In this document: in pieces, positions 33,827 through 44,602 of the stretch
Layout of the letters: each line of letters starts with the position of its first letter
Numbering within the stretch: position 1 is the stretch's first letter
Source of the DNA: Volutella citrinella
Lineage: Eukaryota; Ascomycota; Sordariomycetes; Hypocreales; Nectriaceae
NCBI GenBank assembly: GCA_034401135.1
Contig: JAWZSP010000008.1
Location: 3,038,001 to 3,102,000, forward strand
Reading direction: 5' to 3'
Length of the DNA: 64,000 nucleotides
Notes under the pieces: generated by a model
What the model saw: only the letters and a program-made list of their open reading frames with translations
Databases searched by the model: none
What the model was told of the DNA's origin: nothing
Made by a program: the position numbers and the translations under genes

Positions 33827-35453
33827 CTATAGGCCCTTGATTCCTTCGATGTGTTGATCAATGTCATACTCCTCTGGGTACTTCAGCATCAATCGCTTGA
33901 GCTCATCGCGTTGACTCTCAGCCTCCTCAGTAACAGTAGCGTAAACATCGTCGAAAATGGATCTCAACGCCGGCTTTTTCTCACTCTCAGCATCCCTCAG
34001 TTCCCTGATGATATCTTTCCGTATCTGGGTTCGGGCTTCCTTGTCCAAATCCTCGTCCCACACGCCTTCATGCTGAAGCCATTGGAAAAGCCTGGAAATG
34101 GGGTTACGCTCGGAGGACTTCCAATATGCCACGTCCTCTGCACTGCGATAGGCTGTGCTGTCGTCACTAGTGCTGTGGTGCGAGATTCGATAGCTCATGA
34201 ACTCGAGAAGGATAGGCCGCCCACCCCCTTCGAGGGCTTTGCGTCGCGCTATTTTAGTCGCCTCGTAGACGGCGAAGATGTCAGTTCCGTCTACCCGGAT
34301 CGATTCAATCCCATAACCAGGACCCCGGCTTGCGATACCGTCTCCCTTGTACTGTTGAGAAGCGGGAGTTGAGATGGCGAATCCATTGTTTCGGCAAATG
34401 AACAGTACTGGGCTGTTGATTACAGCAGCCACGTTGAGAGCACCGTGAAAGTCACCTTCGCTTGCAGCGCCTTCACCGAAGTAAGCTGCTGCTACACGGG
34501 GAGCCGAGTTCGGGTCCTCCCTGTCCTGCATCTTCAAGGCGTAACCGGCCCCTACCGCATGAGGGATCTGCGTTCCGAGAGTCGAAGCCACAGCGTGCTG
34601 GAGGCAGTCGTCGATTAGTGTGACGACCTCTTCCGGGACACAATTTGGGCCTCCGTCTACTTACGACTCCTACTTTGGCCTTGCCACTAAAGTGAACGGG
34701 CATGTTGCGTCCCTTGCCCGGGTCATTGTGGTTGGCAGCTAGTTGGCTCATGAAGTCCTTCAGCTCAAACCCGCGCTGCAAGAAAACACCATGCTCTCTG
34801 TACTGTGTCGTGATGATATCATTTGGACCAAGAGCAGCGGCTGAGCCAACCATTAGTGCTTCCTCCCCAGCAGACACCTAATTTTGGGAATAAGCCATTG
34901 ATTTATTGCCTACTCCGTTGATTTGGGAAAAGAATGATTCTCACCATGTAGAAGCTTATTCTCCCATGTCTCTGGGCATCAAACATGATGCTGTCCATGA
35001 TGTTGACTTGACAGCTCGGTTGTTAACAGCGCACCCCAGGTGATAGGCATTACTCTCCAGGGGCGGCGACGTACCGGTGAGCATATGCTTGTACCATTGC
35101 AGAACCTCACTAGCCGGGATCTCGGTAGCGTGCGGTGTGTTTGGCGCAATTTTGTTTTCGTCGTTCAAGATGCGAAACGTCGGGATCCTCGGCGCGTCCG
35201 ATGGCAAGTCCCATTGCATTTCATACGTGAATGGGCTGTCGATTGCGCCTGGGAAACGAGGAGCTCTAATATTTCAGGAAATTTAGTTTCGCCCTGTCGG
35301 AGAGTTTGCCTGGTTGGTCTTGAGGAGGCCGTAGACTCACGCAGCAGAAACTGTAGAATTCCACCTCGACGAGAGTTGTCGAGCGCGGAGCAATCTGGCA
35401 CTCCTCAGCTGCTGGCCAAGGCCGGCCCGGTTCCAATAACGAGAGATGTTCAT
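33827..35453 (-). CDS. 2-oxoacid dehydrogenase E1 alpha subunit (branched-chain type)
   Basis: Five exons (35341-35453, 35075-35265, 34945-35006, 34665-34877, 33827-34597) sum to exactly 450 codons. The start at 35453 was chosen because it alone gives an Arg-rich, mitochondrial-type leader (MNISRYWNRAGLGQQLRS) that joins in phase to the conserved APRFPGA. Other landmarks are QRHGRISFYM, QYREHGVFLQRGFEL, the thiamine-diphosphate motif beginning GEGAASEGD and ending in NN (CRNNGFAIST), and the phosphorylation loop ISHHSTSDDSTAYRS that in BCKDH is the kinase-regulated serine segment. It is the decarboxylase half of E1 in the mitochondrial matrix. It is divergent from E2 across a 392-bp shared promoter. 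No damage is seen. Confidence 0.95.
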
Positions 35454-35845
35454 TTAGGCTAGATGGGGTCCGAATTGTATGCAGAGTGCTAGGGAACGAC
35501 GGCTTGTCGTAGTTATCTGTGCCCTTGGGCCTTGATTCTGCCACTTGGGGTACTGTCCCCATCTTCCTATCGCATTGTCACCCGCATCCGAGGCAGCGGT
35601 TATTGTCGGTTGTGATCTCCTGGGCATGACGGCATGGCTTTCCATTGGCCGGGGCCGAAACCGGGGTCCAGTCCGAGGTTCAAAGTGGCCGGCCTCGCAT
35701 GAACCCTTGCATTGCTCGGAGGGGGCTTCTCCGGCCTCCGGGGACCTGTCATGCTTTCTTTAAATTATCATCACTATTAATGATTTTTAGATGCCGTTCA
35801 TGCTCTGTGGAGAGTCTTGCATACGACTATCAAAGCTTGGGTATC
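35454..35845. promoter_or_regulatory. Bidirectional promoter E1-alpha / E2
   Basis: 392 bp separate the two start codons. It holds TGGGGTA at 35546-35552, overlapping TACTGTCCCCA, and a GGCCGAAACCGG element near 35653-35663 with two CCG triplets spaced 7 bp apart, a looser version of the cluster array. A shared promoter would keep two subunits of one complex in step. Confidence 0.5.
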
Positions 35846-37519
35846 ATGTCTTGCTTACGGCAGTCCATGAGGCTCACTACGTGGACGCGAACTTCACTTC
35901 GGCCGGTCCGGCATCTCTCCGGTCCCCTCTCAATTCGAAATCGGCAGTTTACCAGCACGGCACTGGTGCTCGGGACGAAGCCATTTGTCCTTGCAGACAT
36001 TGGTGAAGGTCAGTTACAGCCGAACTAGTAAAAAAGGCAAGGCCGCTGAATATCGATAGGAATAACGGAATGTCAGGTCGTTTCATGGCTTGTCAAAGTT
36101 GGGGATCAGGTGCAAGAATTTGACCCTATTTGCGAAGTGCAGTCCGATAAAGCGTCGGTCGAGGTATAATCTCCTAAGCCATGATGCAATATCATGCTTG
36201 TGTCTCACCGTTGCCAAGATCACATCTAGATTCGATGGCCGCGTAGAGAGGCTTCACTACGAGCCAGGTGACATGGCAAAAGTCGGCTTAGTACGTCCTT
36301 CTGTTCCTATAACCCCTGAGATGAATGAAAAACTAACCTAAGTCGCCATTAGCCACTGCTGGATATCGACGTTGAAGGCGAAGAAGAGCCGAAGACAGTG
36401 GAACATGCCAAGCCGATTTCCTCAGACGATGACGCCAACGTCAAGGCCTCCCTACGCGACCCGACCGACGCACAACAAGGCCAAGATAGCCACCACTCGT
36501 GGAACCCAAAGAGTATGGAGATTGGAACCAATACTCTACGTGCTTATCAAGATCAAACAAGCCCAGCGTTGGTTTCACCTGCCGTTCGACGTATTCTCAA
36601 GCAAAACAACATCGACTTTGGTGATGTGAACGGCACAGGCAAAGGCCAACGGATACTGAAATCAGATGTACAGAAGGTCATCGAAGCTCGTCTACGTGGT
36701 CAAATTTCTGACTCCAGTTCTACGTCGCCAGCAAACGGCTGGCATTTGAAGACGGGTGAAGCATCTGGAGATCGTCAAGTAACATTATCCCCGATACAGC
36801 AACAAATGGTCAAGTCAATGACGCAAGCATTGACTATTCCGCACTTTCTCTACACCCAGAATGTAGACTTGTCAAAAATAATGCATTTTCGCAAACAGGT
36901 CATGAATGACCGGCTATTGGCGAGTCAGCTGCAAAACGAGGACGGGAGCATCGTCAAACTGACTGCGCTTCCGTTTCTACTCAAATCTCTGTCCATGGCT
37001 GTGGCCAATTTCCCCTCGCTGAACTCGACGTTGATTATGGCCAAAGATGGCGACGGCATCGAGCTTACGGTCAAAGCCGCGCACAATTTCGGGCTCGCCG
37101 TGGATACTCCCCGCGGGTTGCTGGTCCCGGTTATCCGCGACGTGCAGCAACATTCAGTAGTTTCTCTGGCAAAGGAGATTTCTCGGCTGAGCCAACTAGC
37201 CAAAGACGGGAAGCTCAAGCCAGAGGATATGCAAGGCGCAACGTTGGTCATCAGCAATATTGGTAGCATTGGCGGCCAGGTTGTGGCACCAGTCATCTTA
37301 CCACCAACAACTACTATTGTGGCCATTGGCAAAATCGAGCCCACACCCGCGTATGGCCTTGATGGGGATGGGAAGGACGTGATTGTCAAGAAAATGCAGG
37401 CTACACTCAGCGTGAGCGCTGATCACCGCGTACATGACGGCGCGACAGTGGCACGGTGGGTGCAAGAGGTGGCACTGTACCTAGAGGATCTGGGATCGAT
37501 GGCTATCTATCTATCCTAG
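35846..37519 (+). CDS. 2-oxoacid dehydrogenase E2, dihydrolipoamide acyltransferase
   Basis: Four exons (35846-36008, 36060-36163, 36219-36290, 36353-37519) give 501 residues. A mitochondrial leader ([20 protein letters not shown]) is followed by one lipoyl domain with the lipoylated lysine in SDKASVE, a charged linker, and a peripheral-subunit-binding domain ([20 protein letters not shown]). The acyltransferase domain holds the catalytic DHRVHDG near the C-terminus. A single lipoyl domain and [18 protein letters not shown] fit branched-chain E2 (DBT) rather than pyruvate E2. It forms the core that transfers the acyl group to CoA. E3 is not in the window and would be the shared cellular lipoamide dehydrogenase. 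All parts look intact. Confidence 0.95.
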
Positions 37520-38297
37520 GCAAATTGATTGCTCTAATACCAGGGAAATTCGCAGGCACAAAATAGAGACGACGCAATGTTAATAGGGCATACGTCCCAT
37601 CTATCCAAGTTCTATTCCCCGGTATTAGGCGCCATCGCGGGCAAAGCATAGCAGTGCGCTATTCATTCCGTCATTCCCAATGTATTCTTAGTACCTGGCA
37701 CTAAAACGTACACCTACCAGTTCTTCACTCTTTCATGGTCATTTCCAGTGTTCTAAAAGCCACCCTCGTGTATGCACCCCGATGTCATCGTCACTACCCG
37801 ACCCTGCGGTTCAAGGATTTGCGCGCCGCTTTTCCAAATTAAAAAAGAGGTCCCTCCTCTTTTCGGGACTCGGGTAAGATTTCAAGGCCGCGGGCTTCTC
37901 CCTGTAATCAAAGATGTCTCATTGGCAGAAAAAGGCAGCGGGCCAGGGCCACTGTGAGGCCGAACCCGAACCCGTGCAGCCCGCGCGCAGAGCATCAGCT
38001 GCACGCTACCCACCATCCAACACTTTTCTGATCAAGCCGGAACACTAGCTGTTAGTGCGGGGTCGCGAATCCAATCGCACGCCGTCACCCCGCGTTACTA
38101 TGTTGCATTGCATGACAGACGGTGGAATGAGCGCGGCCCCAGCAACGTTCCCAGGGCGTTGCATGTTGCAACCAGCGAAATGTGTTTTAGCTGTAGATCT
38201 ACCAGCATTGCGATTCTCTACAATAAATATAGGGCGTAGCACCACAGGCTACAGACTGACAAACATCAGAAAACCACCCTGCCTTGAACAGATTACA
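37520..38297. other. Promoter region of the first P450
   Basis: 778 bp without a gene. The CCG array at 37960-37974 lies inside, and a TATA-like segment (caataaatata, near 38220) precedes the P450 start by about 75 bp. Confidence 0.55.
37960..37974 (+). promoter_or_regulatory. CCG array, three units (CCGAACCCGAACCCG)
   Basis: CCG at 37960, 37966 and 37972, about 325-340 bp upstream of the P450 start at 38298. Confidence 0.6.
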
Positions 38298-40282
38298 ATG
38301 GCTTCGATTTCACAACTTGTCTTGGGCCTTGGGCCCGCTGTGGCCTTTTTGTTCCTCCTCTTCAAACTGAGCAAGGTCGGCAGCAGACCTTCCGGCTTGC
38401 CTCCCGGCCCACCAACATTGCCGCTTATCGGTAACCTGCATCTTGTCAGCCCTTTCGACAGTGCCTGCCCAGTTGCCTCCGAACTAACATGTGCCCAGAT
38501 GCCAAAGAAGCAGCCGCATCTGCAATTTCAGAAGTGGGCTAAGCAATATGGGTATTGAGTCCACGAATGGGTTGTTGCCAGGCGCATGGTTAACACTTGG
38601 CACAGGCCCATCTACTCGCTCGTCCTGGGAACAAAGAAGATCATCGTGCTGTCGTCCGACACCACTGTCAAGGACTTGCTCGACAAGAAAGGCAGTCTCT
38701 ACTCGGACAGACCCGACATGTACATTGGCCAAAGAATTGCTAGCGGGAATCATCGCTTGGTTGTCATGGTGAGCCTATCTCCAATCATCATGCCAGCTCC
38801 TTGCTCTCTCCAATCGTGTCTATCTACTAATAGTTTGCAGAGATACGGCGATAACTGGAGGATGATTCACAAGATGGTTCACAACATCCTCAATATCAAA
38901 TCCGCTATCTCTTATGTCCCGTATCAAGATCTCGAGAACAAAATCCTGCTTGAAAGTTTGCTCGACACTCCCAACGACTTCTTGCTCCACATCAGGCGGT
39001 TCACGTACTCGCTTTCGACGCAAATGATATTTGGCTACCGCTGCGTCAATAACAAGGACCCAAATCTTTTGCAGCTCTTTTCGGTATGGCAGTATGGCCT
39101 TTCATATTTGGATCAGATAAAGCTAACCGAGGGATAGTGTTTCGAAAAATGGGGCAAGCTGTCGGCCAGTTCGAGTGCTCAGCTAATTGACCTTTATCCT
39201 GTCCTGCAAAAGCTGCCCGAGGCAATCGCCCCAGATGTCCGCTATGGAAGAGAACTGTACAAGGTAGAGAGAGAGTTATATGTTGGCCACTGGCTGAGAT
39301 CCAAGAAGGCTCTGGATGCTGGTACAGGATTGGTGAGTATTTACTATTGCACTCGTCGTTCAGCTGTTGGCCTAACTAATACTACTTTAGCCTTGCTTCT
39401 GTAACGATATCTACCGCGGACAAGTTGAACATGGATTTTCCGACGATGCTGCAGGATACATGAGTGGCTCCCTGCTTGAGGCTGGGTCTGACACGACTGC
39501 ATCAACCCTCTATGGCATCATCCTGGCTCTCCTGGTATGGCCGGAGGTCCAGACGCGAGCGCAGGAGGAGATCGACCGCTTCGTTGGACCAGACCGTCTG
39601 CCAAACATGGATGACTGGGAGAATCTCTTCTACATCCGTTGTTGCATCAAGGAGGGTTTGCGATGGATGCCAACTGTCATCATGGGCGTACCGCATGCAG
39701 CCCTGCAAGACGACAGCTATATGGGATACAGCATCCCCAAGGGGTCAACAGTCATAAACAACGTCTGGTAAGCCAAGATCATGGTACTCGAGCTGAGGAG
39801 AAAGTTTCTAACCACGTTTCAGGGCAATTCACATGGATCCGGAGCGGTCTCCTAACCCGCGCGTATTTAACCCTGACAGGTTCAAAGACGACCACACCAC
39901 CTTGTATCAATCTGCTGTCGGAGATACCAAAAAGCGAGACAATTTTGTTTTTGGTGCTGGCCGTCGTCTGTGCCAAGGAATCCACATTGCCGAACGGTCA
40001 CTATTCCTCGGCCTCTCCCGACTGTTGTGGGCCTATACTTTTAGTCCAGCCAAGGACGCACAAGGAAATCCCGTCGAATATGACACAGAGACGCTTGTTG
40101 GTGGAATTACTGTCCAGCCCGATGACTACCCGGCCATCATCACTCCTCGCTGTCCAGAGAAGACTGCCCTCATCCGCAAGGAAGCAGCCGAGTGCCGTAA
40201 GCAACTCGATCCCGCCACCGGGCAGTGGATGAAGGTTCCGGAGGGTATGGCGTTCAGTACTTGGATGCCAGGCAAGGCATGA
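38298..40282 (+). CDS. Cytochrome P450 (microsomal)
   Basis: Seven exons (38298-38444, 38499-38551, 38606-38768, 38841-39083, 39138-39332, 39391-39767, 39823-40282) total 546 codons. An N-terminal membrane anchor is followed by the proline hinge (LPPGPPTLPLIGN). The I-helix oxygen-activation motif is AGSDTT, the K-helix ExxR lies in KEGLRW, and the heme loop is FGAGRRLCQG with the cysteine ligand. It is an E-class P450 of the type found in fungal oxidative pathways; family number and substrate cannot be assigned by eye. The C-terminus has an unusual hydrophilic extension after the last strand. It is the right-most gene with a clear CCG array. Confidence 0.93.
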
Positions 40283-41060
40283 TCGTGACCAGCTGGTGCT
40301 TTCGGCTTGTCCATGCACTTCTGGAAGAATGTTGCTCAGAACACGTTGCAAGCTGTCGTAGCACAGGATAGTTGCACAAAACTATCCTGAACTTGAAGCG
40401 CATCTCGACGTGAGCATCGAGTGTTGTTATCTTGTAAGAACACATCCGTCACCAGACAGTACTGTTTTTGTTAGTGAAACCTCCTACCTGTTTGACGTGC
40501 AAGGTTTTGTCTGTAACCGTTCCATCAAAGAGCAATCCAACAACTGGCTTGACATAAACTCCTTCTCCGCCCCGGAGAGCAAGGCCTACGTCAGGCCACA
40601 TAGAATGGCCAACTTGACCTAGATGCACCAGACCATCCTCTTCAGCAATGAAGCGGACAGCGTGATTTCACTGTTATGCCATTTGATAAATGGCCGTTGA
40701 GGTTTTTTCCACGCTTACGGTGTTTCTGAATCAGGTGGTTGAAGCATGGTTGTCACTGTCAAGGTCACTGCCCCAACATACAATTAAATACAGCCCAGGT
40801 GGAGCCTTTGGACTACATTCGGGTTCCGCTTCAGCTTTGGCCCTGGGATGTGCCCTGGTATGGTGTGGGGAAAGGTCCGAATGCTACCGCCGGTGTTGAG
40901 CTGCAAATAATAACCAAAAACGTAATCAATAGCGTATCCAGGGTCCATTCTAATCTCTACGCTGCATTCCTATCCCCTCTATCTCCCAAATTTGCCATAA
41001 CTGTGCTCAGTGCATACTACATCCCCCCGGTCGACTTCCTTGGTTGTGTTTGATGGGTTT
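40283..41060. other. Intergenic, convergent gene ends
   Basis: 778 bp between the stop codons of the P450 and the kinase. Short open frames are present on both strands but no domain or regulatory array is clear. Confidence 0.5.
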
Positions 41061-42660
41061 CTAGTCCTCCGCCGGTGGGCTAGCCCTTTGAGTTGCGAAG
41101 AACGGATGGCCAATGAGCTCTTGGCACGAAGCCCGTTCCGTAGGCTTAGTGACAATCATTTTCTTGAGCAGGGCGTAAAAGGGTGCCACGCCTTTGGCCT
41201 GTGTCTCCTTCCATTGCCATGCTTCATCGCGGTCGAAAGCTTCCGGTGCTAGAAATTGGTTAGCCTACTATCCCACCATTTCAAAACATCCCAATAGCAT
41301 AGTAATGGGGAATGGGGAATGGCTGACCTTTGTAATACTCTTGTAGCCCGACTGACCACTCTTGCGGTGGCGGGCCTCCATGCAAGATACAACCATTAAG
41401 CCAGCTCTTGGGCCCAGTCCAAGACGGTGGCCAAGAAGCCAGGTAGGTCCAGCCACCGGCACGCATGAAATCAAACTAAATATCCGAGTCAGCAATTTCC
41501 CAAATCAACCTCTACGGGGCTCACGGACTGTGCATGCGAGTGCCCAAATGTCTGATTGTTGGTTCCACACACAGCCCTCGTTCCCTTTTGACGCCCAGTG
41601 AACTTGAACCTCTGGCGGGCGGACGTAAAAGGGCGCATGCTGTGGTGGCGCTGGATTTTCGTCACTGGTCATGTATGCTGTATGTATATATATCCCTTGT
41701 CAGAGTCGCCAAACGCTTGGAATTCTTGATGCTGCGTCGTACCTCGACCAAAATCAATAATCTTTACACCCGCTTGAAAGCGCATAGCCTTTGAGACCTT
41801 CGCATTGAAGAGCTCCGCGATCTCCGTAATTTCAGTCAAGTAGGCTGGAGCCGTTGAGGGATCCGCCAAAGGATCGACTGCGACAACGGGAGTCGCTTCG
41901 GGGTTGAGCAGCTCGCTCACGACGGCGTCTTCATCTAGCTGGTTTATTTCCGGAAAGGCGAGCCCAAAGTTGCCCGCATGAGGGTCTATTCATATCGTTC
42001 AGCTGAGCCTTAGTCCTGATCTCGAGGATTACCGTACCTCCGTGCACTACACCTTGACCATGAAGGAAGGCGAATCCTTGGATGACCTGATGCATAATGT
42101 TCGGGGTGCAATATTGATACATTTTGCAATTGGTCAAGGGCACCACCACTTCGGTAACAATGCATTCGTGAAATCCGTTGGGCCCTTTGATTATGAAGCT
42201 GTCAAGCAACTCAACAACGGCTTGATGGCCATCCATCTCACGCCCGCTTTCGCGAAGATGCTGCAAAATCTCCGTCTCTCGGCTCGTCATAGGCGCGTCT
42301 GTTCCTCGGGTTGCCTTGATAGCGACCCAAGTGCTTTTATGTTCTAGTCAGCCATTGTTGAAACGAAGCGAGATTTCATGCTCACCTTTTTTCCAGGTCG
42401 CGCGCAAGCCAAATTGTGGCAAACCCTCCAACTCCTATTTTGTATAGGATCCGATATCGTGGTTTCTTTTCAGAGTCGCTGACGCAGGTAGATGGCTTGG
42501 GAAGCACATCGCCAAGGATAATGGGGTGAAGTCCATTTTTACAGTAGTGATCGGGGTCCTCGTCACCCTCACCTGGCCGGTCCCAGAAATAACGTGAATC
42601 TGATTCTTCGGTAGTCATCGCGGTTTTTGTAACTAGCAGCCTACTAGCAGGAATGGTCAA
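41061..42660 (-). CDS. SRPK-like protein kinase
   Basis: Minus-strand, about six exons, ending at 41061. The start is 42660, or more likely the in-frame ATG at 42618 (MTTEESDSRYFWD). SRPK hallmarks are the N-terminal HPIILGDVL, a glycine loop IGVGGFATIWLARDL, the ATP-site lysine in WVAIKATRG, and the catalytic loop HGDPHAGNFGLAF, restored by splicing near 41990-42045. The metal-binding IIDFGRG and a C-terminal QSDIWALACT also fit, as does a closing ERASCQELIGHPFF. Key kinase residues look intact. Such short fungal SRPK relatives are numerous and fast-evolving, with unknown targets. No cluster motif was seen near it, so membership in the pathway is doubtful. Confidence 0.82.
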
Positions 42661-43816
42661 CGAGTGAGCTTGCGTTCAAGGAACCTCCTAGAGCCCTGGA
42701 TTGAAGTGGCTTCTGATGATTTATATACATGGCACAGGGCTAGCAAAATTCCCCTCGGCCGACCTCATCACCAGAAGTGACAAAAAGCACTTTGTTATGA
42801 ATAGCTTCCTCGTCGTCGACATGTTAGGTATGGCATCTACTATGAAGTTAACTGTGCTTTCCATTGTGTATCTATTTATTGCACGGGCTTATCTAATTAT
42901 CTTCCATGAGGCTGTGTGTTGCACAGGCTTGTTGAATTATGTTCTATTAATAGCTTCTTTGTCCGAGTAAGTGCTGCACGGTTCTCAGATTTTAAGGCTA
43001 GTTATCGCATTACCCTACCATGCCCCCCTTCGATTCAGTCTTTAACAAAGGGATCGGTTGAGAAGAACAGGCTGCGTGCTAACAGCCCACCCGAAACTCG
43101 CACAATGACCTATTGTCAATGAGCAGCTAGCCCGTGCGCCCCCAACGCGCATCTTTGTCAAGGTTGGGTGCACGGAGTAATGACCAAAAAGTCAGGAAAA
43201 ATCCAAAGGATTATATAGAGACCTCCGAGTCGCTTGGTACCTGGCTTCCATCTCTACATTTGCTTGTTCTTGGTCATTTGCAGTCGTTGGATTCTGCGGC
43301 TGCCTTATGCGCACTCCATTTTCGGCCGGCGAAGGGGGAGGGACGGGGGTGCCTGCTATAGACGATCTGAACACGGCCGGCCTAAATAAATACAAGAAGC
43401 CATAGTTTGGTCGAATGGCGGGCCTTCTATGACCAAATATGGAAATGCCTGCTTCTGACTCCTTTGTTGACACAGTGTTGTGCTGATCTGATCCAAAGTA
43501 TAGCAGAGAACTTCGCGCTTGGTCTTTGTTTGCTGCTAAAATGGGTTGGTTTTTTCTTGTTCAACCCATGGTGATCACAGAAAAGGTACTAAACTTGGGA
43601 CGAACAAATTATAAAAAAAAGAATATGTTCACAGGCTGTTTATTACTTCTCACCTGTAGTTGACTATTAAAACGATCTCATCTTCATAATTTGTAGGCAT
43701 AGACAGACAGCAATTCCGGTTCCATTCACCGTCCGCTAGTCATATTGCATCTTCTGGCCACCAGCACACGTCAGATCTCACAATACATATTGACTCACCC
43801 AATAATCCATTGAAAC
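42661..43816. other. Intergenic region between divergent kinase and orphan gene
   Basis: About 1.15 kb, somewhat AT-rich, with no gene, array or RNA recognised. Confidence 0.5.
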
Positions 43817-44402
43817 ATGGAACCACCATTCGAGGAAATTGCGTTAGGTCCTCCAGGCACTATCAGCATTCGGTGCAATGACGGCCAGGAGATCGATATT
43901 GTATTTAAGAAGGGTGTTCCAGAAACGGAAAAACAGGGACGACACAATACAATGCTAACCCTCCGAGGCTTTTTAGAAGCTTGGAAGAACGGAGAACTGG
44001 TAGGTAGATGGTTGTAGGGGGTAGTAACTTTGCTAATCTCATCATAGGACGTAAACAGAAAGCAACCTACAACAACCTGCGATTTTCTCTTCGTAACGTA
44101 AGTACTATCTATATACCAGCCCAATTATTGTGTAATCACTCACATAATCAAGCGAATGCCAGCATGTATCCAACCATACACCAGACGAACCAGCACACAT
44201 CACGTTGCAACTAGCAAGTAGCTTGCAGTGGGAGAGCGCGAACCCCGGTGGCACGCCTGCCATCCACGTGTACTCGGGGGAAGAAAACGGTTCCGGCGGC
44301 TATAAATCCTGGAGGATGACGAAGTCAAAAACCCGAGAGAAATTTGGACGTACGTTTGTGGAACAGATCCAGGCGGCAATGGCCATTCGGGTTACTGAAT
44401 AG
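43817..44402 (+). CDS. Small uncharacterised protein, three exons
   Basis: Exons 43817-44003, 44048-44097 and 44163-44402 join to 158 residues with exact phase, and both introns have GT-AG ends. The first intron, 44 bp, is near the lower limit for fungi. The protein starts MEPPFEEIALGPPGTISI and ends in a helical, basic C-terminus (MTKSKTREKFGRTFVEQIQA). No signal peptide or membrane segment is seen, and the family was not recognised. The exact fit over three exons supports a real gene, but no function can be proposed. Confidence 0.55.
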
Positions 44403-44602
44403 ATTTTAGTTGGGGAGAGGGAGGTTAGCAGTTCATGTGCCAGGGTGAGGGACTTGTACAAGGCTCACTTCTCTAATTTAGGTTACTACACCATGAAACA
44501 CTCAATATGCGTGTTGTTTGAGGGCAAAACAAAGCGCCGTCCTTCTACATGTGCGGAAAACTATCGCTAAGTTGAGTCGACAGGGTTGGCTACTGTGAGA
44601 TA

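Noticed and set aside
35266..35645. Alternative E1-alpha starts at 35562 and 35645
   Set aside because: Neither joins in phase to the conserved APRFPGA segment; the start at 35453 does, and gives a proper mitochondrial leader and a total of exactly 450 codons.
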